DNA from: an uncultured Aquimarina sp.
GTDB lineage: Bacteria > Bacteroidota > Bacteroidia > Flavobacteriales > Flavobacteriaceae
Assembly (NCBI GenBank): GCA_947498785.1
Contig: CANMLS010000021.1
Coordinates: forward strand, 1 to 64,000
Direction: 5' to 3'
Length of the DNA: 64,000 bases
The position numbers were made by a program, and so were the translations under genes. Every line of letters starts with the position of its first letter. Position 1 is the first letter of the stretch. Shown piece by piece: positions 51,338 through 61,793 of this stretch. The notes beneath the pieces were generated by a model. That model was not told the DNA's origin. It ran no database searches and was given only the letters and a program-made list of their open reading frames with translations.

Positions 51338-52555
51338 TTATTTATTTAGAGCACCACAAAAATCTAAAACGATTTTTTCTTTTATGGTCTTGTAATTTTT
51401 AAATTCGTCATGGGCTACTAAAAATACTATTATATCTGCCTTATCAATAGCCTCTTCATAAGATGTAAGTTTAAAAACTTTATGTTCATTTATATTGGGT
51501 TCGATAATATAATACTCCTCATCGTTTGCATTTTGCAAAACTTTTTGAACGATATATTTGGCAGGTGATTCTCTTAAGTCATCAATATTAGGTTTAAATG
51601 CTAACCCCAACAATGCGATTCTTGGTTTTCTACCATGTTTTAATTCAAATTCAAGTTTTGCATTCTTTACCTTTTCAGCACACCAAAATGATTTATAATT
51701 ATTAATCTCTCTAGCAGTACCAATGATTTTTGATTCCATCGGATAATCGGCTACAATAAAATAAGGGTCAACGGCTATACAGTGTCCTCCAACACCACAT
51801 CCTGGTTGTAGTATGTTTACTCTTGGATGTTTGTTTGCTAACTTTATTAATTCCCAAACGTTAATATCGGCTTTATCACAAATAAGGGATAGTTCATTAG
51901 CAAAAGCAATTTGTACATCTCTTGAAGAATTTTCTACAAGTTTACACATTTCTGCTGTCCTAGCGTTAGTTTTGTGCAAATCTCCCTTAATAAATTGTCT
52001 ATAAAAATCTACTGCTTTTTCTGTTGATTTATCATTTATTCCTCCAATCACACGATCATTGTGCACTAGTTCATACATCACATTTCCAGGAAGAACTCGT
52101 TCAGGGCAATATGCAATATTTAATTTATTCTTAAGCTCTGGTCTTTCAGAATAAATTAAATTCATCATCAATTCTGTAGTTCCTATAGGAGAGGTTGATT
52201 CAATGATATATAAATCGTTTTCTTTTAAAAGCGGTATTATTGCTTTGGTAGCTGATTTTACAAAAGAAATATCAGGTTCGTTTTTACCCTTAAATGGTGT
52301 TGGTACAACTATCAGATATGTGTCAGCTTCAACAGGGGTTGTCGAGGCATGCAAAAATCCATCTTTAACAGCATTTTCTACAGCATTATCCAATTCTGGT
52401 TCAATAATATGAATTTTTCCGGCATTGATCGTTTTTACAATTTCCGGATTAATATCAACCCCATGAACATATGTTTTGTTTTTTGCAATTAACGCTGCGG
52501 TTGGCAACCCAATATACCCAAGGCCAACCATTACTACACTAGGCTTATTATCCAT
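51338..52555 (-). CDS. wecC: UDP-N-acetyl-D-mannosaminuronic acid dehydrogenase
   Basis: The 405-residue product starts VVMVGLGYIGLPTAALIAKN and has the catalytic cysteine in GCGVGGHCIAVDPYF, the WecC variant of the UDP-sugar dehydrogenase motif. It oxidises UDP-ManNAc to UDP-ManNAcA. It overlaps wecB by 8 bases, so the two steps UDP-GlcNAc to UDP-ManNAcA are encoded together. Confidence 0.93.
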   Translation of the reverse strand: MDNKPSVVMVGLGYIGLPTAALIAKNKTYVHGVDINPEIVKTINAGKIHIIEPELDNAVENAVKDGFLHASTTPVEADTYLIVVPTPFKGKNEPDISFVKSATKAIIPLLKENDLYIIESTSPIGTTELMMNLIYSERPELKNKLNIAYCPERVLPGNVMYELVHNDRVIGGINDKSTEKAVDFYRQFIKGDLHKTNARTAEMCKLVENSSRDVQIAFANELSLICDKADINVWELIKLANKHPRVNILQPGCGVGGHCIAVDPYFIVADYPMESKIIGTAREINNYKSFWCAEKVKNAKLEFELKHGRKPRIALLGLAFKPNIDDLRESPAKYIVQKVLQNANDEEYYIIEPNINEHKVFKLTSYEEAIDKADIIVFLVAHDEFKNYKTIKEKIVLDFCGALNK

Positions 52556-53687
52556 AATAATTTTCTGAAATATATTTTACTATTCTCTCACATGCTTTAC
52601 CATCTCCATACGGATTATGAAGTTTACTCATGCTCTCATATGAAGCATTTTCATTTAGAAGTTTTTCAGCTTCAGCAACTATCTTTTCCTCATCAGTTCC
52701 TACTAGAATTACAGTTCCGGCATCTACCGCTTCGGGTCTCTCCGTAGTATCCCGCATTACAAGTACTGGTTTTCCAAGGCTCGGAGCTTCTTCTTGAACA
52801 CCCCCACTATCAGTAATTATCAAATAACACTTATCCATTAACCATACAAAAGCAGGATATGATAATGGTTTAATTAATTGTATATTATTAATATTACTTA
52901 ATAATTCATATACCGGTTTTTGTACATTCGGATTCAAATGCACAGGGTAAATTATTTGAGAGTCTGGGTTTTCAATGGCTATTTTTTTTAATGCTTTACA
53001 AATATTAATAAAACCTTTTCCATGATTTTCTCTTCGATGTCCTGTAACCAGAATAACACGTTTATTTAGATCAACTGTTTTATTTAAATCGATTATTTCA
53101 CTATCATTAAAGCTATCCGATTTTACTTTATTTACACTAAATTCTAATGCATCTATAACCGTATTTCCAGTTACTAAAATCTTATTCTCCTGGACATTTT
53201 CATTTAATAAGTTTTGTTTCGAAACCTTGGTAGGAGAAAAATGATAATCTGCAATACTTCCTGTTACCGATCTATTTATCTCTTCTGGAAAAGGAGATCT
53301 TTTATCAAAAGTTCTTAAACCTGCTTCAACATGACAAACTTGAGCTCCAGAATAAAAAGCTGCAATACCTGAAGCCATTGTTGTTGTTGTATCTCCATGA
53401 ACAAATACATATTGGGGTTTAAATTCCTCTAGAACTGGTTTTAAACCTGTAATTATATCCGCAGTAAGGTTGTATAAGTTTTGATTAGGCTTCATTAAAT
53501 CTAAATCATAATTAGGTGTTATTTCAAAAAAAGATAGCACCTGATCAAGCATTTCTCTGTGCTGAGCAGTTATACAAACTTTTGTTTCAAATTTATCTGA
53601 ATGTTTCCTAAACTCCTGTACCAAAGGAGCCATTTTAATAGCCTCAGGCCTTGTTCCAAAAATAATTAGATTTTTGATTTTGTTCAT
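52548..53687 (-). CDS. wecB: UDP-N-acetylglucosamine 2-epimerase (non-hydrolysing)
   Basis: The 379-residue product begins IIFGTRPEAIKMAPL, with HVEAGLRTFDKRSPFPEE and SGGVQEEAPSLGKPVLVMR as further family blocks. It interconverts UDP-GlcNAc and UDP-ManNAc. The 4-base overlap with rfbD and the 8-base overlap with wecC show tight coupling. Confidence 0.96.
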   Translation of the reverse strand: MNKIKNLIIFGTRPEAIKMAPLVQEFRKHSDKFETKVCITAQHREMLDQVLSFFEITPNYDLDLMKPNQNLYNLTADIITGLKPVLEEFKPQYVFVHGDTTTTMASGIAAFYSGAQVCHVEAGLRTFDKRSPFPEEINRSVTGSIADYHFSPTKVSKQNLLNENVQENKILVTGNTVIDALEFSVNKVKSDSFNDSEIIDLNKTVDLNKRVILVTGHRRENHGKGFINICKALKKIAIENPDSQIIYPVHLNPNVQKPVYELLSNINNIQLIKPLSYPAFVWLMDKCYLIITDSGGVQEEAPSLGKPVLVMRDTTERPEAVDAGTVILVGTDEEKIVAEAEKLLNENASYESMSKLHNPYGDGKACERIVKYISENYYG

Positions 53688-54541
53688 TCTAAAATTTTAA
53701 TTAATACCTTATCAAGACTATCTTTCCAGTTAGGAATTTCTAGCTTTAACGCTTCCTTCATTTTGGATTTATCTAATAAGCTATAACTTGGCCTTTTGGC
53801 AGGAGTAGGATAATTATCTGTTGTTGTCCTAGATACTTTTATATCAAAGTTTGCTTGTTCAAAAATTGCTTTTGCAAAATCATACCAACTTATAGTTCCC
53901 TCATTACTGTAATTATAAATACCATATTCATCAGGATTAGACACAATAATTTCAACAATTACATTCGCAAGATCTTTTGCATAAGTAGGAGAACCTATCT
54001 GATCACTTACCACGCCTATTTCATCTCTTTCTTTTCCCAAACGAAGCATTGTTTTTACAAAATTACGACCATATTCAGAATATACCCAAGATGTACGTAT
54101 AATAAAATATTCATCCAAAATTTCCTGAATATATTCTTCTCCTTTTAGTTTTGAGGCACCATAAATGTTTATAGGTAAAGTTCTATCATCCTCTCGATAT
54201 GCCCTGTCTTTTGTCCCATCAAAAACAAAATCGGTAGAAACATGTATTAACGTCGTATCTTTTTCTTTACAAGTTTGTGCTAAGTATTTTACCGCCTCAG
54301 CATTTACTAAAAAAGCTTTTTCTTTTTCCGATTCTGCTTTATCAACCGCAGTATATGCGGCGCAGTTCACCAAATAGTTAAAATTGTTTTGACTAAAAAG
54401 AGTTTGAAGACTTTTATGGTCGGTTATATCTAATTCCTTTGATGTTTTAAAAATCCATTCTATATCCTTGTGGTATAAAGCTACATCTTTAAAGCACTGC
54501 CCTAATTGACCATTTGCGCCAGTTACAAGTACAGAAATCAT
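53684..54541 (-). CDS. rfbD: dTDP-4-dehydrorhamnose reductase, copy 1
   Basis: The 285-residue SDR product has TGANGQLGQ for the nucleotide, HVSTDFVFDG, and NIYGASKLKGEEY (Tyr-x-x-x-Lys). It makes dTDP-L-rhamnose, the last step of the pathway. It overlaps rfbC upstream by 4 bases. A second copy lies at 58420-59286; the two are similar throughout but clearly diverged. Confidence 0.94.
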   Translation of the reverse strand: MISVLVTGANGQLGQCFKDVALYHKDIEWIFKTSKELDITDHKSLQTLFSQNNFNYLVNCAAYTAVDKAESEKEKAFLVNAEAVKYLAQTCKEKDTTLIHVSTDFVFDGTKDRAYREDDRTLPINIYGASKLKGEEYIQEILDEYFIIRTSWVYSEYGRNFVKTMLRLGKERDEIGVVSDQIGSPTYAKDLANVIVEIIVSNPDEYGIYNYSNEGTISWYDFAKAIFEQANFDIKVSRTTTDNYPTPAKRPSYSLLDKSKMKEALKLEIPNWKDSLDKVLIKILE

Positions 54542-55083
54542 AATTTTGCGTTTCTAAAATTAGGTAGTAAGGTGTCTTTTTCAGATACAATCATATCTTT
54601 TTCATCAAATTGCCAATCAATATCTAATTCTCTATCATTGTAGATTATTCCTCCTTCAGATTCTTTGTTATAAAAATTATCGCATTTATAAAAAAAGATA
54701 GTCGTTTCACTTAATACAATAAAACCGTGGGCAAAACCTCTAGGGACAAATAATTGTTTTTTATTCTCACTAGATAATTCTACAGCAACGTGTTCTCCAA
54801 ATGTTATAGAATCTTTACGTAAATCTACAGCCACATCTAACACTTTTCCTTGAAGTACTCTAACCAATTTAGCTTGAGCATGCTCTCCAGTTTGATAATG
54901 TAGAGCTCTAATCACACCTTTTGACGAAAAAGATTGATTATCCTGAACAAAACTAACGTCTTGGTTTATCAGTTGATTAAATCGATTTTGATTAAAGCTT
55001 TCAAAAAAATATCCTCTTTCATCTTCAAAAATTCTAGGTTCTAATATAAAACAACCTTCGAGCTTTGTTTCTTTTACTGTCAT
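54538..55083 (-). CDS. rfbC: dTDP-4-dehydrorhamnose 3,5-epimerase
   Basis: The 181-residue cupin product has GVIRALHYQTGEHAQAKLVRV (catalytic His region) and FVPRGFAHGFIVLS. It converts dTDP-4-keto-6-deoxyglucose to the rhamno form. ATG at 55083 (MTVKETKLEG) is preferred over a TTG at 55089. It is the only rfbC in the window. Confidence 0.95.
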   Translation of the reverse strand: MTVKETKLEGCFILEPRIFEDERGYFFESFNQNRFNQLINQDVSFVQDNQSFSSKGVIRALHYQTGEHAQAKLVRVLQGKVLDVAVDLRKDSITFGEHVAVELSSENKKQLFVPRGFAHGFIVLSETTIFFYKCDNFYNKESEGGIIYNDRELDIDWQFDEKDMIVSEKDTLLPNFRNAKL

Positions 55084-55085
55084 AC

Positions 55086-55949
55086 TCAATCTTCTAATAT
55101 ACTCATTAAATGTTTTCCGTATCCACTTTTTATCAACGGCTTTGCTAATTCTTCTAATTCTTTTTTAGAAATAAATCCCATTTTAAAGGCTACTTCTTCA
55201 ATAGCACCAATTTTTAATCCTTGACGCTCTTCAATTACCTGAACAAATTGAGATGCTTGCATCAAAGAATTAAAAGTTCCCGTATCTAACCATGCAGTTC
55301 CTCTATCCAAAATACTTACATTAAGTTTCTTTCTCTCCAAATATACCCTATTCACATCTGTAATTTCTAATTCACCTCTATTACTTGGTTTAATATTTTT
55401 AGCAATATCCACTACCGAATTATCATAAAAATATATTCCTGGAACTGCAAAATTCGACTTTGGGTTTTCAGGTTTTTCTTCGATTGATATTGCTCTTCCA
55501 TTCACATCGAATTCAACTACTCCATAACGTTCAGGATCATGAACATGATATGCATAAATAATGCCTCCTTTAGGATCACTATTGGATTGCAAGAGTTTTT
55601 CTAAACCTGTACCATAAAAAATATTATCTCCCAAAATCAATGCAACCTTATCATTTCCTATAAAATCAGCTCCAATTATAAATGCCTCAGCCAATCCATT
55701 AGGTAATTCTTGAATTGCATATTCAAATCTACATCCATATTTGATTCCATCTCCTAATAGCTTTTCAAATAAAGGCAAATCATGCGGAGTAGAAATTATA
55801 AGAATTTCTCTTATTCCCGACCACATTAAGCTAGAAAGTGGATAATATATCATTGGCTTATCATACACTGGCATTAGTTGTTTACTAACAGCAAGTGTTA
55901 AGGGGTGTAGCCTTGTTCCAGATCCTCCGGCTAAAATTATTCCTTTCAT
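55086..55949 (-). CDS. rfbA: Glucose-1-phosphate thymidylyltransferase
   Basis: The 287-residue nucleotidyltransferase begins [23 protein letters not shown], with [11 protein letters not shown] and the dTDP-glucose site [10 protein letters not shown]. It makes dTDP-glucose from dTTP and glucose-1-phosphate, the first step towards rhamnose. A -7 box lies just before its ATG. Standard length. Confidence 0.96.
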   Translation of the reverse strand: MKGIILAGGSGTRLHPLTLAVSKQLMPVYDKPMIYYPLSSLMWSGIREILIISTPHDLPLFEKLLGDGIKYGCRFEYAIQELPNGLAEAFIIGADFIGNDKVALILGDNIFYGTGLEKLLQSNSDPKGGIIYAYHVHDPERYGVVEFDVNGRAISIEEKPENPKSNFAVPGIYFYDNSVVDIAKNIKPSNRGELEITDVNRVYLERKKLNVSILDRGTAWLDTGTFNSLMQASQFVQVIEERQGLKIGAIEEVAFKMGFISKKELEELAKPLIKSGYGKHLMSILED

Positions 55950-55969
55950 CTATTACATTTATTAGTTCT

Positions 55970-55977
55970 CAAAGATA
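55970..55977 (-). promoter_or_regulatory. Candidate -7 box for the rfbA-led operon
   Basis: The minus strand reads TATCTTTG, matching TAnnTTTG, with a start site near 55963, 14 bases before rfbA. No -33 TTG is seen, so this may be an internal or weak promoter. Confidence 0.4.
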
Positions 55978-56006
55978 TAATCGAATTCTTAATTATATTC
56001 CTTTCA

Positions 56007-57029
56007 TTAGGTTATGTTATATTTTTTTAAGTACCATAATATTGTCTTTTCAATTCCAGTTTCAAAATTTTCATTAGCTTTCCAGCCAAGTTCAGTTTCT
56101 ATTTTGGTGGCATCTATAGCATACCTTAAATCGTGACCCGGTCTATCATTAACATAGGTTATGAGTTTTTCATAAGACTCTCCATTTTTTCTAGGAACTT
56201 TTATATCCAATATTTCACAAATTTTTGATGCAATTTGATTATTATTACGTTCATTTCTTCCTCCGATATTATATGTCTCACCACTACTTCCTTTTCTATA
56301 TGCCAGTTCGATACCTTTACAGTGGTCCAAAACATATAACCAATCCCTGACATTCTTTCCATCACCATATATAGGTATATTATCCTCGGCTAATGCTTTT
56401 CTGATAATTGTAGGAATAAGCTTTTCATTGTGCTGTTTGGGACCATAATTATTCGAACAATTTGTTGTGACAACATCCATTCCATACGTATGAAAATAGC
56501 TTCTTACTATGAAATCTGAAGAGGCTTTAGATGCACTATACGGACTATTAGGGGCATATGGCGTATTCTCTGTAAAAAGTCCAGTACTTCCTAAGGTTCC
56601 ATATACTTCATCTGTAGAAATATGATGAAAACGGCAACTTTTATATTCGTCCTTATATTTATATGGAGCTTCCATCCAATAATTTCTAGCAACATCAATC
56701 AATGTAAAAGTTCCAAAAACATTTGTTCTTATAAATTCATCGGGATTTGTTATAGAATTATCTACGTGTGATTCTGCTGCAAAATGAATTATTCCATTAA
56801 AATCATACTTCAAAAATAAAGTTTCTATTAAATTCCTCTCACAGATGTCCCCCTCTACAAATGTATAATTTTCATGTTTTTCTACGAACTTCAAATTATC
56901 TAAATCTCCCGCATATGTTAATTTATCTATATTAATAATTTGTATTTCAGGATTTTCATTAAGGAAATATGGAATAAAATTAGATCCTATGAACCCAGCT
57001 CCACCAGTTAATAAAATTGATTTCATCAT
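56007..57029 (-). CDS. rfbB: dTDP-glucose 4,6-dehydratase, copy 1
   Basis: The 340-residue SDR product has TGGAGFIGSNF for NAD, HISTDEVYGTLG, and YSASKASSDF (Tyr-x-x-x-Lys). It removes water from dTDP-glucose to give dTDP-4-keto-6-deoxyglucose. It is one of two closely similar copies; the other is at 60769-61785. It lies 13 bases after manC. Confidence 0.96.
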   Translation of the reverse strand: MMKSILLTGGAGFIGSNFIPYFLNENPEIQIINIDKLTYAGDLDNLKFVEKHENYTFVEGDICERNLIETLFLKYDFNGIIHFAAESHVDNSITNPDEFIRTNVFGTFTLIDVARNYWMEAPYKYKDEYKSCRFHHISTDEVYGTLGSTGLFTENTPYAPNSPYSASKASSDFIVRSYFHTYGMDVVTTNCSNNYGPKQHNEKLIPTIIRKALAEDNIPIYGDGKNVRDWLYVLDHCKGIELAYRKGSSGETYNIGGRNERNNNQIASKICEILDIKVPRKNGESYEKLITYVNDRPGHDLRYAIDATKIETELGWKANENFETGIEKTILWYLKKYNIT

Positions 57030-57042
57030 CTATTAGTATTTT

Positions 57043-58053
57043 TTATAGAAGGCTTTCTTTAATATTACTATGTAATTCTTTTATTCTACTAACAGATTGA
57101 TTTGGTAATACCAAAATACAATCTTCTGTATCAACAACCGTTAAGTCCGAAACCCCAATGCCACATACCTCTTTTTTTCCAATACTATATGAATTCAAAT
57201 TGTCAACTCCTTTAATCCAGGAAATTCCTTCTACTATATTATTTTTATTAAAATAAGAAATCAAAGAATCAAAAGATCCTAAATCTGTCCATTGAAATTC
57301 TGATTTTACAGTTTTAATTAAATCACTTTTTTCAAAAACAGCATAATCAATACTTTCATTAGGAATGTTTATCATATCCTCATACTCAATATAACCCTTA
57401 TTATTAGAATCAAGTGCCTTTTTTGAAGCTTCAAATATATCCATTCTATATTTTTGTAATTCTGTAAGGAAAACTCCTGCCTTAAAGCAAAACATTCCGC
57501 TATTCCAATAAAAATTTTCTTTTTCTATAAAGGATATGGCTGTTTTATAATCAGGTTTCTCTCTAAAACTAACTATATCTTCTCCTCTAGATTCTATATA
57601 TCCGTACCCTGTTTCAGGATATTCAGGCGTAATCCCAAAAGTTACTAAAAACCCTTTATTTGCTAATGTTATCCCTTCTTTTATACTTTTTTCATATTCT
57701 TCTACATCACTAACCATATGGTCAGAAGGAGTAACAAACAAAATATCATCTCGGTTGACACTCATAGCTGCAAGAGCTATTGCGGGAGCAGTATTTCTTC
57801 CAATAGGCTCAATAATTTTATGTTTAAATGGGATATTGAGTTCATCTATTTGACTAACACCTTGATTTTCCTGATCTATATTAGTCAATAACATAAAATC
57901 ATCAACAAGCAATTTATTTCTAATAATTGTGTGCTGAAATAACGATTTTTTAGTAAATATTTTTAAAAATTGTTTTGGTTTAGATTTTCTGGACAAAGGC
58001 CAAAATCTTGTTCCAGACCCTCCACTCAATACCACATTAACTATCTTATTCAT
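57043..58053 (-). CDS. manC: Mannose-1-phosphate guanylyltransferase
   Basis: The 336-residue product has the GDP-mannose pyrophosphorylase signature VVLSGGSGTRFWPLSRKSKPKQF and the FVTPSDHMV and FREKPD motifs. It lacks the C-terminal isomerase domain of bifunctional ManC/AlgA, matching a separate ManA at 61794-62765. It makes GDP-mannose; the phosphomannomutase step is not in the window. Confidence 0.93.
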   Translation of the reverse strand: MNKIVNVVLSGGSGTRFWPLSRKSKPKQFLKIFTKKSLFQHTIIRNKLLVDDFMLLTNIDQENQGVSQIDELNIPFKHKIIEPIGRNTAPAIALAAMSVNRDDILFVTPSDHMVSDVEEYEKSIKEGITLANKGFLVTFGITPEYPETGYGYIESRGEDIVSFREKPDYKTAISFIEKENFYWNSGMFCFKAGVFLTELQKYRMDIFEASKKALDSNNKGYIEYEDMINIPNESIDYAVFEKSDLIKTVKSEFQWTDLGSFDSLISYFNKNNIVEGISWIKGVDNLNSYSIGKKEVCGIGVSDLTVVDTEDCILVLPNQSVSRIKELHSNIKESLL

Positions 58054-58419
58054 TTTAAGGTTTTTTTTACACGAAGTTTTAACTCTGTTCCTTTATTTCA
58101 ATTTAAACATAGTAGGAATCGATATAATTTCGTCTTTATTTTCTAAATGAGTATTACATAAATACTACAAACCATATTTTTACACACATTAAAGAAAACT
58201 TACTTCAAATTATAGATATATATTTTAACTAATCATTATGTTTTATACTATTTCCTGAGCTTATTTAATTTCACCATTAGAATAATCAGAATCTCCTTAT
58301 CTCTATTCGAAATTCCCCAGTTCTTTTATACAATATTAATAGATTGAGTATAATTATGACGCTTTTACTCTCCATATTTTCTTTTAAATTGCATAAAACT
58401 TTAATGGATATGGTCTAAT
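58054..58419. other. 366-base gap between rfbD copy 2 and manC
   Basis: No gene is supported. It is AT-rich, with a 6-bp hairpin (AGTATT at 58150-58155 and AATACT at 58161-58166) and no TAnnTTTG box on the minus strand. It probably contains the leader of manC, or remains of a rearrangement at the join between duplicated genes. Confidence 0.5.
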
Positions 58420-59286
58420 TTAATTCTCCATTATTCTTTTCAATGATTCTTTCCAGTTTATAATATCCAAATTAAATGATTCAATACATTTTTCTTTGTT
58501 AAAAACACTATATTTTGGTCTAGCAGCAAAAGTAGGGTAATTATCGGTTTTTTTAAGTATTATAGTATCAAGTTTCCCTGATACTCTTAAAATTTCCTTA
58601 GCAAAATCATACCAAGTAGCTTCTCCTAAGTTGCTGAAATGAAAAATCCCATATTTGTAACTCCCTATTTCTATTAAATCAAGAATGAATTTAGCTAAAT
58701 CATTAGCGTTTGTAGGAGTACCTGTTTCTGAAGTTGTAATTGTAAGTTCTTTCTCAGTCTTTGATTTCTTTAAAATAGTTTTAAAAAAATTGTGCCCAAA
58801 TTCTGAGTATAACCAAGAAGTTCTAATAATAAAATACTTATCTAAGATTTCCTGAATATATTTCTCTCCTGCTAATTTGGATTTACCATACTCATTTATT
58901 GGATTGGTAAAATCCTCTTCCTTGTAGGGAGATCTTTTTTTACCATCAAAAACATAATCAGTCGAAATATGAATTAAAGTTGTATTTGTTTCTTCACATA
59001 CTTCTGCTACATTTTTTACCCCTTCTGCATTTACTAAGAATGCTTTATCAGGTTCCTTTTCTGCCTGCTCAACATTAGTATATGCTGCACAATTGATTAC
59101 AAAATCAAATGATTTATCCTCAAAGAAATCACTAACCCTATCTTTTTTTGTAATATCTAATGTCGTAGAGTTAGCAAAAAACAATGTTAATTTTGGGTAT
59201 TCATTTTTAATTTTACCTATACATTGCCCTAGTTGACCTCCAGATCCAGTTACTAAAACATTAATTGTATTAGGGGATGTATTCAT
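58420..59286 (-). CDS. rfbD: dTDP-4-dehydrorhamnose reductase, copy 2
   Basis: The 288-residue product repeats the RfbD layout: TGSGGQLGQ, HISTDYVFDG and NEYGKSKLAGEKY. It is paralogous to copy 1 at 53684-54541; identical blocks include FLVNAEGVK-like and KYFIIRTSWLYSEFG-like segments. Both copies keep the catalytic Tyr/Lys, so both may work. It lies 18 bases after the Wzz-like gene upstream. Confidence 0.92.
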   Translation of the reverse strand: MNTSPNTINVLVTGSGGQLGQCIGKIKNEYPKLTLFFANSTTLDITKKDRVSDFFEDKSFDFVINCAAYTNVEQAEKEPDKAFLVNAEGVKNVAEVCEETNTTLIHISTDYVFDGKKRSPYKEEDFTNPINEYGKSKLAGEKYIQEILDKYFIIRTSWLYSEFGHNFFKTILKKSKTEKELTITTSETGTPTNANDLAKFILDLIEIGSYKYGIFHFSNLGEATWYDFAKEILRVSGKLDTIILKKTDNYPTFAARPKYSVFNKEKCIESFNLDIINWKESLKRIMEN

Positions 59287-59304
59287 TTATTATAATTATA
59301 TTTA

Positions 59305-60345
59305 TTAGTATTCACCATAGTTTCTCAAATATCTATTTAATGAAACCATAGCAAGTGTCAAAAATAAAACACTCATAAATAAAATTGGTGTCAAAACGAT
59401 TTTTTTGCTAAAAAAATCATTTACCAATGTCCCCTTATTCGGAAATTCAGAAATGATATTAATGGTACTCTTAGTATTTGCTTTTTCCTTGTTTAGGCTG
59501 ATTTTTTCGTCTTTTAATTCTTTTTCATGATTCAGTAATTCAATTTCTGATATTTGATCGGTTTTATTCTCTGCCAAATTAATACTTGTTGTACCATCTG
59601 GTTTTTTTGCTTCTAAGACTTTAATTTCCTTATAAAATGTTTGTAAGTCATTAATTTCTTTCTGTTGTTGTTCTATAATCGAATCTCTGAGTGCAATATT
59701 GTCATCATTAATTTCTTTCTGAAGCTTAAAATATTCATTGTTTTCTATAGACGTAACGATTGCTTTTTGGCATCTCTTGGCAACTCCAGGAGATGTTGTT
59801 TCTATTTCGATTTTATGAAACTTTGCATTAATATCATTAAAGTTTTTTAAATAATCTTCATAATGTACTTGTTTTTGTGATACTGAGTCTAACCCTTGAA
59901 TGAACTCACTAAACTGCTTTATTCGTTGCGTTTGATCTGAAAATGAAGATATTATTACTTTTTTCACATCTCCAGCTGCAGATTCAGAAATGTTTAAAGC
60001 TTCTGCAAGTGCTTTACTTTCTTGTTGTTTGGCTAATTGATCATAAAATTCTATATTATTATATAATTGTTGTACACTGTTAAAATTAGGTTGAACAATC
60101 ATTGAAGATCGATATCGAGGTAATGCTGTATAATCCATATATCCTCCAATTCCAAGACCAAGAAAAATTGCCACAATAAGTTTAAAAAAATGAACTCTGA
60201 TAAACTGAAGTAATAGAATAAAAAAGTGAAATGCTGTTTTAAAAATATTTGCTATAAAGATAAAAATAGTAGTAAATGCATTTCCTATTAGCTTGAATAG
60301 TTGAGCTAAATCAATATCATCTGAAGAATTCTCCTTAGCATTCAT
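59305..60345 (-). CDS. Wzz-type chain-length/co-polymerase protein, copy 1
   Basis: The 346-residue product has a cytosolic N-terminus with DDIDLAQLFKLIGNAF, two membrane helices (about 57-75 and 320-338) and a long periplasmic coiled coil between them (rich in Glu, Lys and Gln). This is the Wzz layout without a tyrosine kinase domain. It sets polymer length with Wzy. It is a paralogue of 62818-63813, which opens with the same motif. Confidence 0.8.
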   Translation of the reverse strand: MNAKENSSDDIDLAQLFKLIGNAFTTIFIFIANIFKTAFHFFILLLQFIRVHFFKLIVAIFLGLGIGGYMDYTALPRYRSSMIVQPNFNSVQQLYNNIEFYDQLAKQQESKALAEALNISESAAGDVKKVIISSFSDQTQRIKQFSEFIQGLDSVSQKQVHYEDYLKNFNDINAKFHKIEIETTSPGVAKRCQKAIVTSIENNEYFKLQKEINDDNIALRDSIIEQQQKEINDLQTFYKEIKVLEAKKPDGTTSINLAENKTDQISEIELLNHEKELKDEKISLNKEKANTKSTINIISEFPNKGTLVNDFFSKKIVLTPILFMSVLFLTLAMVSLNRYLRNYGEY

Positions 60346-60768
60346 AATAGTAAGTTGGTTAGGTTATAAGACAAGTGCAGTTTTCAAAAACTCCTTATCA
60401 GTACACATATAATCTTTAAAAGTATCGCAGTAAAACGTACATTATTATATACTAGTTGAAAAAAATATTAGGTTTAACTATGTTTTAAGGACTTTTAACA
60501 GTATCTGAATAGTTTATTAAATGAATGAAAAACAGACAAATAACTAAAATAGTTGTCTTGTAATATCTATTAAATAAGGAAGTTTTTTGTCTTCTTTCCT
60601 GAGGTTAAAATGTCCTAAACTGGAAGTGTTTCCTCAAATTTCTACTATTAGAAATACATATTTCTCTTATCGAATACTTTGATCTTTTCTATAAATCTAA
60701 AACGAAACATCAATAGTCATTGACTAATAATCTATGACTCTAGGCATAGGTTATCTGAACTCTGTCTT
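60346..60768. other. 423-base gap upstream of Wzz copy 1
   Basis: No gene is supported. The region is very AT-rich. It contains an inverted repeat AGACAA (60534-60539) with TTGTCT (60553-60558), a nested AACTA/TAGTT, and no consensus -7 box. It could hold a leader of the Wzz copy 1-rfbD unit or be a scar between two duplicated segments. Confidence 0.45.
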
Positions 60769-61785
60769 TTAAATATGCTTATATTTTTTCAAATACCATT
60801 TAATTGTCTTCTCAATCCCTGTTTCAAAATTCTCCTCTGCAGCCCACTTTAATTCATATTCTATTTTAGATGCGTCAATTGCATACCTATAATCATGACC
60901 TGGCCGATCGGTTACAAAAGTAATAAGATCCTTATAAGATATTCCTTTACTTCTAGGCAAAACTCTATCCAAAATCTCGCAAATTGTAGTGGCTATATAT
61001 AGATTTTCTCTTTCATTTTTTCCTCCAATATTATAGGTTTCTCCTAATTTTCCAGTCTTCAATACCAAATCTATTCCTTTACAATGATCTAAGACATACA
61101 ACCAATCACGAATGTTCTTACCATCACCATAAATTGGGATATTTTCTTCGTTAACCGCTTTTCTAATAATTGTAGGGATTAATTTTTCATCATGTTGTCT
61201 AGGCCCATAGTTATTTGAGCAATTAGTTGTTACTACTGGCAGACCATAGGTATGAAAATAGCTTCTAACTAGCATGTCTGATGATGCTTTTGAAGCACTA
61301 TACGGACTATTAGGTGCATAAGGAGTGTTTTCAGTAAAAAGACCTGTTTCTCCCAATGTTCCATAGACCTCATCGGTAGAAATATGCAAAAAACGTGCAT
61401 GTAGATATTCTGAAGTGAATTCCTTTGGCGATTTCATCCAAGTTTGATAAGCTGCTTGTAATAGATTAAATGTTCCTGTAATATTCGTTTCGATAAAAGC
61501 TTTTGGACTCGAAATAGAATTATCAACATGGGACTCTGCAGCAAAATGAACTACAGTATCAATTTGATGTTCCTTAAAAATTGTCTTAATCGTATCAAAA
61601 TCACAAATATCTCCCTCAATAAAGGTATAATCAGTATCCTTTTTAATCTCTATATTTTTAAGATTAGCTGCATATGTTAGTTTATCAAAATTAACAATTT
61701 TTGATGCCGTATCTTTTGCTATAAAATTCACATAATTAGATCCTATAAATCCTGCTCCTCCCGTTATTAAAACATTCCTCTTCAT
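60769..61785 (-). CDS. rfbB: dTDP-glucose 4,6-dehydratase, copy 2
   Basis: The 338-residue product is strongly similar to copy 1 at 56007-57029, with the same TGGAGFIGSNY, HISTDEVYGTLG, YSASKASSD and CSNNYGPRQHDEKLIPT blocks, so the active site is intact. It probably supplies the same 4-keto sugar. The two copies flank manC, rfbD copy 2 and Wzz copy 1, as expected for a segmental duplication or a join of two clusters. Confidence 0.95.
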   Translation of the reverse strand: MKRNVLITGGAGFIGSNYVNFIAKDTASKIVNFDKLTYAANLKNIEIKKDTDYTFIEGDICDFDTIKTIFKEHQIDTVVHFAAESHVDNSISSPKAFIETNITGTFNLLQAAYQTWMKSPKEFTSEYLHARFLHISTDEVYGTLGETGLFTENTPYAPNSPYSASKASSDMLVRSYFHTYGLPVVTTNCSNNYGPRQHDEKLIPTIIRKAVNEENIPIYGDGKNIRDWLYVLDHCKGIDLVLKTGKLGETYNIGGKNERENLYIATTICEILDRVLPRSKGISYKDLITFVTDRPGHDYRYAIDASKIEYELKWAAEENFETGIEKTIKWYLKKYKHI

Positions 61786-61793
61786 TTTATATA

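Noticed and set aside
53855..54377. Plus-strand frames of 97 and 70 codons opposite rfbD copy 1
   Set aside because: Antisense to a firmly identified reductase gene.
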